From contig JANJXX010000002.1 in the NCBI GenBank assembly GCA_024720975.1, positions 1-64,000 of the forward strand: a stretch of 64,000 nucleotides of DNA, given 5' to 3'. This DNA is from Candidatus Panguiarchaeum symbiosum. GTDB taxonomy: Archaea > Asgardarchaeota > Njordarchaeia > Njordarchaeales > Panguiarchaeaceae. Position numbers and translations under genes: made by a program. The notes beneath the pieces were generated by a model. That model saw only the letters and a program-made list of their open reading frames with translations, did not search any database and was not told the origin of the DNA. Positions 9,468-19,308 of this stretch are shown piece after piece (the stretch's first letter is position 1; each line of letters opens with the position of its first letter).

Positions 9468-10304
9468 TCAAATAGGATGCTTATCAGTTCTTTTTAATAT
9501 CGAAAATCTGCTAAGTTCGCTTTGTATTGTCTGACGCTTAAGCTCAGTTGGTTGTAAATCCATAATCTCAATAAACTCTCTCGCATTTTTGGGCGCAAAA
9601 GCCCTGAAATGATTGTTAAAGTATATGTATAACTTTCTTACGCTAGGTTCTAATTCCTTGCGAATTCGGTCGGCCCAGCTCTGTAACTCTTCCTTCTTGT
9701 AGTCATAGTAATACCAGACTTTCTTTCCGCGTCCGTGAAATCGCACGTAAGCAAAATCATTGGTGGTGACTCTCAAGATTGGCTGGAGCAATGGTCCATC
9801 AACAATAACAAATGCAACATTATACGACGACAGTAGTTCGAATGCTTTTTCGTTTAACCAACTTCTATGCCTAAATTCTATTGCAAATTCATGATCTTTT
9901 GGTAAGTTATTTAAAAATTCCTCTAGACGTTTAAGTGTTGATTCTGTATACACGAATTCCGGAGGAGCTTGAAATAGAATAGGGCCGAGTTTATTTGCGC
10001 TTCTTAGTGGTGCAAGTGCGTTCAGGAAGTTCATCATTTTGCGATGTGCATATAGGAAATGCATCTGATGAGTAAATTCTTGCGGAGCTTTAACACTAAA
10101 GATGAAGTCCTTCGGAGTTTTCCTAACCCAGAGTTTAATCATCACTTCTGGTGGGAGCTTATAGAATGTTACATTTACCTCAACAGTGTTGAAAATTTGC
10201 GAGTAGTATCTTAACCGTTCTGGTTCATTAATTTCCTTTGGATAAAATCTTTCGATCCAATCCTTATACCACCATCCGGAGCAGCCGATATAGTATTTAG
10301 CCAA
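9468..10304 (-). CDS. DUF72 family protein
   Basis: 278 aa; YIGCSGWWYKDWIERFYP, NTVEVNVTFYKLP, FSVKAPQEFTH, YVRFHGR motifs. Confidence 0.95.
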   Translation of the reverse strand: MAKYYIGCSGWWYKDWIERFYPKEINEPERLRYYSQIFNTVEVNVTFYKLPPEVMIKLWVRKTPKDFIFSVKAPQEFTHQMHFLYAHRKMMNFLNALAPLRSANKLGPILFQAPPEFVYTESTLKRLEEFLNNLPKDHEFAIEFRHRSWLNEKAFELLSSYNVAFVIVDGPLLQPILRVTTNDFAYVRFHGRGKKVWYYYDYKKEELQSWADRIRKELEPSVRKLYIYFNNHFRAFAPKNAREFIEIMDLQPTELKRQTIQSELSRFSILKRTDKHPI

Positions 10305-10346
10305 GAAGCCGCACCAAGATTGTATTGAGGATAATACATATGAGTA

Positions 10347-10844
10347 CTACAAAACCTCCGATAAAACTTTGTTAATGTTCCTAAAATGACTGCCGATCCA
10401 GTACACATGACCGCAATTGTTGCAAATCCAAAACTCGTTATGTATTTTGAGAACTGATGGAGGAACCTTGTTTGTTAGATCTTCTTTGTTTGCAGGAACG
10501 AGAATTCCATTGCACAACGGACACCTTGAAAGCATGTCTCTATGGGCTTCCTCGCGAATATTTAGGTTTTCTAGAATTTTTCTTAGGACTTCTTTAAGAC
10601 TCAAATTTGGTTCAATATACATTGCCCTTAAGCCCATTTTATTTGCCCTGCTAGCTAGCTGTTTGTCAGAGGTTAATAGAATTCTGTCATCTTTCATTGC
10701 TATTCTTAAGATAGCTTTATCAACATCTATGTTTTCCTTTCTAAAACTGCTAGCAGAAAGCGTATCAAAACCTAAAATTCTCAGCCAGCGCGCTAGATTT
10801 TCAAGCATCTCATCAACAATAAATTTCGTCAAGCTTGTCACCAA
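10347..10844 (-). CDS. Mut7-C RNase domain (DUF82) protein
   Basis: 165 aa; FIVDEMLENLARWLRILGFDT, RILLTSDKQLA, two CxxC pairs (CPLCNG, CNNCGHVYWIGSH). Confidence 0.93.
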   Translation of the reverse strand: MVTSLTKFIVDEMLENLARWLRILGFDTLSASSFRKENIDVDKAILRIAMKDDRILLTSDKQLASRANKMGLRAMYIEPNLSLKEVLRKILENLNIREEAHRDMLSRCPLCNGILVPANKEDLTNKVPPSVLKIHNEFWICNNCGHVYWIGSHFRNINKVLSEVL

Positions 10845-10999
10845 CTTGACTAAAACTAATCCCTCGAGAAAATTGGAACTCTTAGATTAAACTCAAGACG
10901 CAGCATATCTTCTGCAAGAGTCAATTAAATATAGTTTCACCTCATTTCTACAATATAGAATTAAAGGTTGATAAGTTCAAAGAAGAAATCGGAGGCGTA

Positions 11000-11402
11000 T
11001 AGACTGAATACCAACACAAACGAAAAAGAAAGCGACTTCTAAGAATATAGGCTTAGATGGGCTGCTAAAGCCTAGTGCACTGGGAGCCCTCTTGATATCC
11101 TCTCTCGTCTTGAGTGTACAAAGGATACTCCTTTGGTTCTCTCTCAATTTCCCGCTCTGCTAAGATCCCTTTGGCAAGTCTCTCAAGCCTTTCTTCCCCT
11201 CTTTAATGGGAGCTTGAATGACTCTGTATTCAGCAATTTTCCCAAAGGTTTTTCTCTCCTTCTTCCTTCCCTTAGGTGTAACTTGCAGCGGGCCCTTGAA
11301 GATACTCTGCCTTTGCTACATTATAATATCTCTCTGCCTGTGAATGTTCATGACTTGAGTTTTGCGCTCCAAGTTTATGAGCTTGGTGTGTATGAAGTTT
11401 AA
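11000..11402 (-). pseudogene. Possible decayed coding region in a 0.6-kb gap
   Basis: Minus-strand peptide fragments in shifting frames (KGPLQVTPKGRKKERKTFGKIAEYRVIQAPIKEGKKGLRDLPKG; RLERLAKGILAEREIEREPKEYPLYTQDERGYQEG), none intact. Confidence 0.25.
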
Positions 11403-11512
11403 CGCAACTCTCGTCTGCAATTTTGTCCATAAAAATATGTAAGCTTCGATGTTTTTCTTTTGCTCAAGTTAACTAATTTCCAGTTGACTGGGGATGTTCC
11501 ATGAGGTCTTCC

Positions 11513-12622
11513 TCAGCATGCTTCTAGGATTGTATTTATTAGATCTTCTAGATGGGTATTTGTTTTTGCTGAAACAGCAACGATCTTATATTCGGTGCCG
11601 GCATATTTGTAGAGGGTATTTTTAAGGAATTCTAAGCGCGTGTTGAGCGTATTTTTCACTAAGTCTATCTTGTTAGCTACAACTATTACTGGTTTCTCAA
11701 GGAGACCAGTCTTTTTTAGTATTTCTGTTGTGGCTTTGATTTTCATTTCTAATATGGAATCTTCTTCGCTAATGTCTATAACCCAGAGTAATAAGTGTGC
11801 TTCAGTCATGTCTTCTAGATTAACTCGAAATGAGGATATGATCTTTGGATTCAAGTCTGAGGCAAATCCGATTGTGTCTACTAGTAGTACGTTTCCAGTG
11901 CCTCTGAGTCGAGAGTATTTGGAAGACAGCGTTGTGAATGGCTGTGGTGAGACTAGCTTATTTTCGCCGGTTAATGCATTAAAGAGGCTCGTTTTCCCCG
12001 CATTGTAGTAGCCAATTATGGTAACTATTTTGAAACCTAGATCCTTTCTTTTTTTGATCTCAGTCACTTTTTTGTTCAACTCAGCTTCGATTTCTTTGAG
12101 TAGCTTGCTTCTTCTCCTCCTCAACCATGCAACCTTAGGGACCCAGCCATATTCACCTCCGGCCTTGAAGAATGGTTTATCCTTAGAGCCGTGAAGTACT
12201 CTTTCTCGAAGCTTGAAGTATGGAATAAGCTTTTCGAGGTAGGCCAGTTCGATTTGCATTTTGGACAATTTATCGCCAGCGTTTCTCTGGAATACTTCTA
12301 GCACCAGCTCATAGCGGTCAATGACTCTTAGACCAATAGAACGCTCAAGATTAAGTTTTTGTATGCTCTTAAGTTCATTCCAAACAATGATTGTGCCAGC
12401 GCCACGTTCTTCAGCTAAGCGTTTTATCTCTTCAACCTTCCCTTTGCCAAATAAAAATGCCGAAGAGGGACTCTGTCTGAATTGAGAAATTTCGCCAACA
12501 ATAATATATCCTGCCGCCTTTGTTAGTTCCTTGAATTCACTAAATTTTACCTTCCAGTCAGCGATCTTAGGCGTTACGAGCATTGCAACAACTGCATAGT
12601 ACTCTGGATCCATCAAATGCAC
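11513..12622 (-). CDS. hflX: GTPase HflX
   Basis: 369 aa; GYYNAGKTSLFNALTG, DTIGFASDLNP, NKIDL; HflX N-terminal domain. Confidence 0.95.
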   Translation of the reverse strand: MHLMDPEYYAVVAMLVTPKIADWKVKFSEFKELTKAAGYIIVGEISQFRQSPSSAFLFGKGKVEEIKRLAEERGAGTIIVWNELKSIQKLNLERSIGLRVIDRYELVLEVFQRNAGDKLSKMQIELAYLEKLIPYFKLRERVLHGSKDKPFFKAGGEYGWVPKVAWLRRRRSKLLKEIEAELNKKVTEIKKRKDLGFKIVTIIGYYNAGKTSLFNALTGENKLVSPQPFTTLSSKYSRLRGTGNVLLVDTIGFASDLNPKIISSFRVNLEDMTEAHLLLWVIDISEEDSILEMKIKATTEILKKTGLLEKPVIVVANKIDLVKNTLNTRLEFLKNTLYKYAGTEYKIVAVSAKTNTHLEDLINTILEAC

Positions 12623-12991
12623 CGAGATGTATTAGCGATGGTCGACGCACTTCTTAGGTTCCTTCTTAATTAGCTCAAACTTTAACCTTATTTTTAAATT
12701 TTAGCGACTGAGGGATACACATGCTACTGTGCGTAGTTTGCGTTTGACTAGTCCGTTAATGATTCTACGAATTTCAATGAGAGTCTAATGCTAGCATCGG
12801 GAAGCCCCTAAACAATTATTGCATTTATCAAGTAGGCGGTATAATAATTGAGTTTGAGGTTCTAGTTTGATAAAACCTATAACTCGCATAAGAGAAGTAG
12901 AGGATGTAGGTTGATATGCTAAGATTGCTTAGCTAGTCTCTGGTTGGGAGTTTTGAGAGCTTAGAATGAACTTTGAGTAATAATTACATGG

Positions 12992-13068
12992 AGGCGGGGG
13001 CGGGATTTGAACCCGCGACACTGGGATCTGCAATCCCACGCGCTTAAACCGGGCTGCGCTACCCCGCC
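12992..13068 (-). tRNA. tRNA-Cys(GCA)
   Basis: rc GGCGGGGTAGCGCAGCCCGGTTTAAGCGCGTGGGATTGCAGATCCCAGTGTCGCGGGTTCAAATCCCGCCCCCGCCT; full cloverleaf, loop TTGCAGA, U73 discriminator; CCA encoded directly after (12989-12991). Confidence 0.97.
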
Positions 13069-13183
13069 GTTGTTTTTGCGTCAAATTATTATGACACCGT
13101 AGTTAGGTACAATTATTAAAACATTTCTTATTTTAAAAGTTACCAATTGCAAGTTGCGATTAAGCTTAACTTGAATGTTTGCA

Positions 13184-13870
13184 CTAGTTCTTCGTATTAC
13201 TTTCTTTCAGGCTGTTTCTTTTGATCCTGAATGCTATTTTAAATGGAGTGAGTATGTCTAACATTGCTGCTTTTATTTGTGTGATTGTTGTTTGTCCGGG
13301 TGTTGGTAGCAAAGGATACCCTATTGTCTTAACTTCCCTCTCTGGTTGCGCATATATACCCGCTATTATCATTTTTTCTCCGCATACTCCACACTTAGTT
13401 TCGGTAACCATTCCAACGTATTCATCACTCTGTTTCTCACGAGTCTCTACAAAACCGCATTTGGGGCATTTCAGCTTTGAAAAGCATTTGTATCTCCCGC
13501 GGCCAGGGTTTAATAAATTTGCTGTCGAGTGCAACATCATCGTCCCTTGTCTGCTTATAAATGATCCGAATAATGCAATGAAAAGCGCGTAGGCGGTGTA
13601 TGTTAGTGTTTGCATTGGCTCAAGCTTTGAAAATGCGATGAATATTATCGACAATAATGCGCCTGCATTGAGCACAATACCAGCCAGCATTAATATCGTC
13701 GCAACTCTTTTGTTTCTGTTTATAATTTTTTTCAGAAACTTCCTGTCTTCTTCAAATAGCTTGTCAATAATGGCATCAATATCTCGTGACATTGAATATC
13801 GCCAACGCCTTCTAGATAAAAATAAAAGCTTAAATTTGTCCTTAATAATGTCTATGAGTTTTACTTGCAC
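13184..13870 (-). CDS. Membrane protein with two TM segments and a zinc-ribbon-like domain
   Basis: 228 aa; CPKCGFVETRE...CGVCGEKM. Confidence 0.8.
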   Translation of the reverse strand: MQVKLIDIIKDKFKLLFLSRRRWRYSMSRDIDAIIDKLFEEDRKFLKKIINRNKRVATILMLAGIVLNAGALLSIIFIAFSKLEPMQTLTYTAYALFIALFGSFISRQGTMMLHSTANLLNPGRGRYKCFSKLKCPKCGFVETREKQSDEYVGMVTETKCGVCGEKMIIAGIYAQPEREVKTIGYPLLPTPGQTTITQIKAAMLDILTPFKIAFRIKRNSLKESNTKN

Positions 13871-13891
13871 GATAGTTAGATGGTGACTCTG

Positions 13892-14413
13892 ATGGCCGTT
13901 GCTACTGAAGAAAGCAGAACCCTTCCTAAACCGGAGGGCCAGTGGATTGCAGTTATTAGGATTCGAGGCCGAGTAAACACCAGAGAGGATGTTGAATGGA
14001 CATTAAAACTTCTTCGACTAAATAAACCAAATCATTGCGTTATTATAAGATATACACCAAGTATTCGCGGAATGCTTATTAAAGCCCAACATAAGATAGC
14101 CTGGGGCGAAATAGACTTCGAGACATTTTATCAACTCCTTAAGGAAAGGGGACGCATTATCGGAGATAAATCATTAACTGATGACATAGTAAAGGAAAAG
14201 ACAAACGGAAGGTACCAAGATATCAAAGCCCTTGCTGAAGCCATCTGGAGGGGAGAAATAACTTTCAGAGATTTAGAGTGGTTCAAACCAGTCTTTCGAC
14301 TGCATCCCCCAAGGAAGGGATATAAAAGGAGCACGCGAAAACTCTATCAAGAGCGTGGAGCCTTAGGTTATTGGGGACCAAAAATTAGTGACCTACTGAG
14401 ACGAATGTTTTGA
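13892..14413 (+). CDS. rpl30: 50S ribosomal protein L30 (uL30)
   Basis: WIAVIRIRGRVNTREDVEWTLKLLRLNKPNHCVI; start chosen at the ATG preceded by GGTGA (track starts at 13880). Confidence 0.94.
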   Translation: MAVATEESRTLPKPEGQWIAVIRIRGRVNTREDVEWTLKLLRLNKPNHCVIIRYTPSIRGMLIKAQHKIAWGEIDFETFYQLLKERGRIIGDKSLTDDIVKEKTNGRYQDIKALAEAIWRGEITFRDLEWFKPVFRLHPPRKGYKRSTRKLYQERGALGYWGPKISDLLRRMF

Positions 14414-16696
14414 GTCCGATTTCTTTCCTCTGGGTCGACCCTTACTAAATTTAACTTTCGCTATTTGTTGCCAGAGTCTTTTGATTATCTCCCTAATTAG
14501 ATGCAGTTCCTCTCTTTTAAGCAGCTGACGTTGGAGTATCTTTTTAATTATCAGCTGCTCGTCGTCGGGAGATAAGAAATTATAACCCCCAGCAAAATAC
14601 ACCTTAACAATCTCGTCAACGACGTCTATACAGGCTTCTATTTTCCCTCCTAAAGAGACGTATAGACCAAGGCGAAATACGTCACCCATATTTAGTTGCG
14701 GAATAACTCCTGTTATGGGCTCTCCGTATTTAAGAATTTTGTGAGCTGTCTCTGTCTCCAGCTCCCAGTAGGTGTTTCTCAACTCTCTGAGTAGACGGAT
14801 TCTAAGCTGCCTGTTAGCCTCCTTAACCAAGCGTTCTGCCTCTTCAGAGAGCGGTTTTATGACGATAGCTGAGTATTCGCCGGTCTTGGGATTAATCAAA
14901 GGTGAGAGATTTGCTACATAAAATTCGTTCTTTAACCAGAAATTGAGGAGCTCCGGATTGGCACCAAAAGACGCTCCGATCCAATCTTTACCTTCCTTCT
15001 TTGCCAATTCCTCTAATAACTTAAGTGCTGTACTACCTAGTCCCCTGCCCTGCAATTTTGGGTGCGTTGCAATACGCACGATCCTGAGTCCTTTCATCTG
15101 CGGAAATGATACTAGTCCAGTATATCTGGTTACATTATCCGGTATCAGTTGACCAAGTGGTGCTTCTTCTAACAATTCTTGCACGCGATCTTGAGGTATC
15201 CCCCCTTCTTCTGCGATCTGCAATGCCACTAATGGTTGAGAATCTATAGTTAGTGCAAAGATTCTATGATGCGGTGCATCGCACATGAGTAGTAGATCTT
15301 TAGGATTGTTTCTATAGTGTGCTGTTGTAAGAATTCCTATCAGCGAGCGCACGAAATTTTCAGCTTCTTTTTCACCAAGAAAGTATTTGCTTGGATCTAT
15401 TTCTACTAATTTTGCAGTATCGATCTTTTCCAGAATGCTTTCATCAACAGGTGCTGGCTCGGCGTCAAGGAACAACATATCAAAGAGCCACTTTTCTATG
15501 GGATCTGTTCCAGAGTACCTGATAGGCTCCTCAAGCCTTACTTTTTGGTAGTTAATCCCACTTTCATCTAGCATTTTTAGGAATCTAACAGCAAAAACCC
15601 TACCTGTTCCCTCATAACCGTGGACGGTACCTGAGAATACTATCTTATCATATGCATTTATGACGCGTTTCAGGTATGAAAATGGAATGGCAGCAACCTC
15701 ATCTATTATAAGACAATCGGCCAGACCCGCTAGCTTTATTGCTCTATGAGGAAATCTAAATTCAAGCCTTAGTAAATCACTTTCGAATTCTTTATTACTT
15801 TCTGAGAATTTATACTCTAATTCTAAAGCTTTATGTGCAATCTCAGCGAACCTGAAAACTTCTTCTACATTAAGCTCATCCCTTGAAGTTATGCATACAT
15901 ATAACGCCCTCTTATGTTTCCTTGCAAATCGCCAGGCATAACCTGTTATTCCTAGCCCTATACTCGCAGATTTTCCACGGCCTCTGTTAGCGAGTAGTAT
16001 TATATAATTCTTCCACTCTTCAAAACTCCTCAAAACTTCCACTTGATCTTGCGAGGCTGCTAGTTTATAAATTTCTTTTGGAAATTGCGTGTTCTCTGGA
16101 ATCTTTATTTCGCTTTTAGTATAGACTCTTCGTTCCTCATTGGGTTGCCAGATGAACTCATTTTTATCTACATCGAAGATGTATACTCCCTGATATCCGA
16201 TTGATTTCTCTATGAGTCTTCTCAGCATTATCTTCCTTGGAGGCTTGGGATAGTATGGTGGAACTATTTCTTCGTAGTAGGTTTTAGATTCATAGTCACG
16301 AGGTAGCATAACCACAATTATTCCTCCACCGCGTACTGTTCCTACAACGCGCGATAATGCCATTACATCTAGCCAGTCTCGCAGATCAATGAACGATAGG
16401 TCATAAGTCTGGCCAAGTATACGGTCCGTCTCCCAATTTTTAATGATTCTTTTCGACTTAGATCTACAAACTTCATCAAACAGATTCTGAAAACGTTTAT
16501 AATTCGATGAACAAATCACCGAGGAATCTTCATCTACTATTTGCTCAGCAATTTTCAATGCAGTCCTAGCCACTTTTTGGTTCTCACCAACCATTATGAA
16601 GAGTCTGCGTTCATAAGCCGACTTAGCAAATTCTCTAGAAACCTTTATAGCTTCTAACATGTAGTCGATGCTCATCATTGCAACCATTTTAAGCAA
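14393..16696 (-). CDS. tmcA: tRNA(Met) cytidine acetyltransferase
   Basis: 767 aa; NRGRGKSASIGLGITGYAW (Walker A), CLIIDEVAAIP, FSGTVHGYEGTGR, HPKLQGRGLGSTAL (GNAT). Confidence 0.96.
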   Translation of the reverse strand: MLKMVAMMSIDYMLEAIKVSREFAKSAYERRLFIMVGENQKVARTALKIAEQIVDEDSSVICSSNYKRFQNLFDEVCRSKSKRIIKNWETDRILGQTYDLSFIDLRDWLDVMALSRVVGTVRGGGIIVVMLPRDYESKTYYEEIVPPYYPKPPRKIMLRRLIEKSIGYQGVYIFDVDKNEFIWQPNEERRVYTKSEIKIPENTQFPKEIYKLAASQDQVEVLRSFEEWKNYIILLANRGRGKSASIGLGITGYAWRFARKHKRALYVCITSRDELNVEEVFRFAEIAHKALELEYKFSESNKEFESDLLRLEFRFPHRAIKLAGLADCLIIDEVAAIPFSYLKRVINAYDKIVFSGTVHGYEGTGRVFAVRFLKMLDESGINYQKVRLEEPIRYSGTDPIEKWLFDMLFLDAEPAPVDESILEKIDTAKLVEIDPSKYFLGEKEAENFVRSLIGILTTAHYRNNPKDLLLMCDAPHHRIFALTIDSQPLVALQIAEEGGIPQDRVQELLEEAPLGQLIPDNVTRYTGLVSFPQMKGLRIVRIATHPKLQGRGLGSTALKLLEELAKKEGKDWIGASFGANPELLNFWLKNEFYVANLSPLINPKTGEYSAIVIKPLSEEAERLVKEANRQLRIRLLRELRNTYWELETETAHKILKYGEPITGVIPQLNMGDVFRLGLYVSLGGKIEACIDVVDEIVKVYFAGGYNFLSPDDEQLIIKKILQRQLLKREELHLIREIIKRLWQQIAKVKFSKGRPRGKKSDSKHSSQ

Positions 16697-16711
16697 ACGC
16701 TATTCCCACGA

Positions 16712-17326
16712 CTAAGGAGTTTTCTCAGGAATTTCTGGTTTTTTGAAAGATTGCGAAAATAAGAACCTAAATAAGCTTCTGGCGAGTAAACGGCTGACGC
16801 GCAATGGTTCTATATAACGACCATGGATAGCGAATAGGTTAAGTATATTTGTAGCATTCGTGATAGTTATTCCTACGGGCCTTATGTAGACTATGTATCC
16901 ATTTCTTAATCTGACTGGAATCCTCGGACCATTTCTGCGATAGATCTCTATTCGCTTTTCGGCGTCTGGTAAATCCACGAGGAATTTCTCTATTCCTGAA
17001 GATTCCTCGTATGAGACTGCTATTATTGGTGCCCCCGTGCATTCATAAAGCTTGTTGAGGTCTATGATGTTATATAGTGATATTATCGTTCCTGAGAGAA
17101 CTATCACTCTGACGTCAGGTCTTCCCAGCTGATTGTATATTGAGAGTACGGCATCTGTAGCATCTAATCCACCAACCGTACATAGTGAAAAGCCAAAACC
17201 ATCAATTTGGAGATCAGCTCTCATTACCACGCCTGCTAGCAAAGATTTATTGATAGGTGACTTCTTAAGAAACGATTCTGCAATGCCGAGGACTCTTAAT
17301 TCTTTTTTCGGAGTGATCCACTTCAC
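16712..17326 (-). CDS. DUF99 family protein
   Basis: 204 aa; VLGIAESF, GGLDATDAVLSIYNQLGRPDVRVIVLSGTIISLYNIIDL. Confidence 0.93.
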   Translation of the reverse strand: MKWITPKKELRVLGIAESFLKKSPINKSLLAGVVMRADLQIDGFGFSLCTVGGLDATDAVLSIYNQLGRPDVRVIVLSGTIISLYNIIDLNKLYECTGAPIIAVSYEESSGIEKFLVDLPDAEKRIEIYRRNGPRIPVRLRNGYIVYIRPVGITITNATNILNLFAIHGRYIEPLRVSRLLARSLFRFLFSQSFKKPEIPEKTP

Positions 17327-18252
17327 TGAGCTGGCACCTCAATGCTTGAGCCCTGCAGGTAGTTAAAGATTACTACACTAATGCTTGTACTAATATCTTC
17401 CAAGTTTTCCACTTGCGAGCTTAAGAGTATTGCGATGGAAACAATTTTTGTGCCGTAGAAAGGGTAAATGATACTCCAGCTGCCTAGTCCAATGGTCACG
17501 TTACCATAAGAAACTTGAATGTAGATTTTGCTTATTGACTCCATACTGCTTATTTTCGACGTTATATTTAGCTTCAAGGTTATATAATAGTCGCTTTCGA
17601 TTTTGTAGAGGCTTTTAGAAACTACTGTGACACTCCAATATCCCCTACCAGAGACATGACTATGGACGAGAAGTAACAAAACTATTGAGAGAAGCAAAGC
17701 CATGCAAATTATAACGACTCTCCTATTTTTGAGATATTGGAGAACCGGAGCTATTTGTATGTGCTCTTCAAATCCTTTAGCTATATATGTCAGGATCACC
17801 AGTGTCCCTAGCAATATCAGTAAAAATCTTGCACTTGGTTCGTCGAACATCAAAAATATATAACCCAAAAATTGTACACGAGCAACAAGAATGCCTATAA
17901 CATTATCTTCTCTGACCCAACCCCAAACATCAACACAAGGGTTTGTATCAGGATTATCACCTTTTGTTAGGAAGTATCTTACACTATCGTGCTCTTTCAC
18001 AGCAACTACTCTGTGTAGAATAAGCACACTGGGATCGCGGGGATCTCTGAAAACGATTACGTCTCCCACGGATATCTCTTTGGGATCTACACGTTTGATT
18101 ATTACTAAATCGCCTCGGTTGTATGTAGGCTCCATAGAGCCAGATTTTATGTAAGATATCATATACTGTTCGTGGATTTGATAGATAAATATCGCAAGAA
18201 TCCCAAAGGCAATTAATAAGGTCAGTATCTCTAGTGTTCTTTCCTTAGGCAA
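17323..18252 (-). CDS. Signal peptidase I (S26B type) with extended C-terminal TM/extracytoplasmic region
   Basis: SGSMEPTYNRGDLVIIKRVD...GDVIVFRDP...ILHRVV...TKGDNPD. Confidence 0.93.
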   Translation of the reverse strand: MPKERTLEILTLLIAFGILAIFIYQIHEQYMISYIKSGSMEPTYNRGDLVIIKRVDPKEISVGDVIVFRDPRDPSVLILHRVVAVKEHDSVRYFLTKGDNPDTNPCVDVWGWVREDNVIGILVARVQFLGYIFLMFDEPSARFLLILLGTLVILTYIAKGFEEHIQIAPVLQYLKNRRVVIICMALLLSIVLLLLVHSHVSGRGYWSVTVVSKSLYKIESDYYITLKLNITSKISSMESISKIYIQVSYGNVTIGLGSWSIIYPFYGTKIVSIAILLSSQVENLEDISTSISVVIFNYLQGSSIEVPAQ

Positions 18253-18334
18253 TCTGAGTTACCTGATCAATTACAACCTTAACTTAATAAATGTCCAATA
18301 GAGCTTACAAAAACAGATGAGTTGGTGACCCATC

Positions 18335-18886
18335 TTGGATCTGTCACGCAAGACACTTTACTCGAATACATTCTGTGCGTATAGAGATAAGTATTTAAAT
18401 CGGACACTGTGCAGACACCCGTGTAGCTATGGTGAATGCGATTTAGATCTTTGCCCCATAGTCAACGATCACTTCGCAAATGTGATCTTCCAAGAGGACG
18501 GTGTGTATCTAGTTGTTAAAACACCATCTGAGGAGTACGTTGCTGGTACGTGGGAGAAAACCAAGCTGGATATCTCACCTGAACTAACAAATGAAGAAAA
18601 CGTGATAAGACTTGCACTGGAAAAAGCAAAGAATACACATGAAAAGATTCGAATGGCCCTCCAGAGGCGAATTCGCGGGATTTATGCTCGCATGCGATTC
18701 CTAAAGGAAAGAGGAAAGCCCGTGGGAATATTAGCACCGGTTCCACCTTCAACGCCTGCGCCCGAATTAGCACTTGAAGAGACATTAAAGGAAGAGATTG
18801 AAATGCTCGAACGCAAGGAGAAAGAAGAAGCTAAAATTGAGGAAGAAATTTCAGAGCTAGAGAAAGAGTTAGAGAAAATCGAGTAA
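18335..18886 (+). CDS. Hypothetical protein: Cys-rich N terminus, acidic coiled-coil C terminus
   Basis: 183 aa; TTG start 6 nt after GGTGA; C-x13-C-x3-C-x4-C-x4-C spacing at N terminus. Confidence 0.75.
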   Translation: MDLSRKTLYSNTFCAYRDKYLNRTLCRHPCSYGECDLDLCPIVNDHFANVIFQEDGVYLVVKTPSEEYVAGTWEKTKLDISPELTNEENVIRLALEKAKNTHEKIRMALQRRIRGIYARMRFLKERGKPVGILAPVPPSTPAPELALEETLKEEIEMLERKEKEEAKIEEEISELEKELEKIE

Positions 18887-19164
18887 GCTTCCAGTCTCCC
18901 TCTAAATCAACCTGGACTACCTGATTGGATTATATTGATTTCATTTCTCAATACTAAGTTTTGGCAATCTTTACTTAGCGTCTATCACATTATCTAGTCT
19001 GTCTCATTCTTTAATCTTAAGAAGCATTTCCTGAATGCCCTTCAACCTACTAAAAACCAATCTGTAAAGAAGAAAGTTCTAATTCCGCAGACCGAATTTA
19101 TTGGCGCTGTTAGCATGCTTCACTCGGTGATCAAAGGACAAGAGCCTGGCTGCATACATACAGA

Positions 19165-19236
19165 TGGAGGGGGCGGGACTTGAACCCGCGGCCTCAGGAT
19201 TGCGAATCCTGCGTGCTACCCCTACACTACCCCTCC
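19165..19236 (-). tRNA. tRNA-Ala(CGC)
   Basis: rc GGAGGGGTAGTGTAGGGGTAGCACGCAGGATTCGCAATCCTGAGGCCGCGGGTTCAAGTCCCGCCCCCTCCA; stem CAGGA/TCCTG, loop TTCGCAA. Confidence 0.93.
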
Positions 19237-19308
19237 ACTTTCTAGATATTACTGTCTTCTTAATGCTTTTAAGTTTTTTAGTTATTGGAACCAAACTGGC
19301 GGTCTAAA

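Noticed and set aside
11133-11402. Plus-strand 89-aa ORF
   Set aside because: No SD motif or family signal; minus strand reads more protein-like although broken
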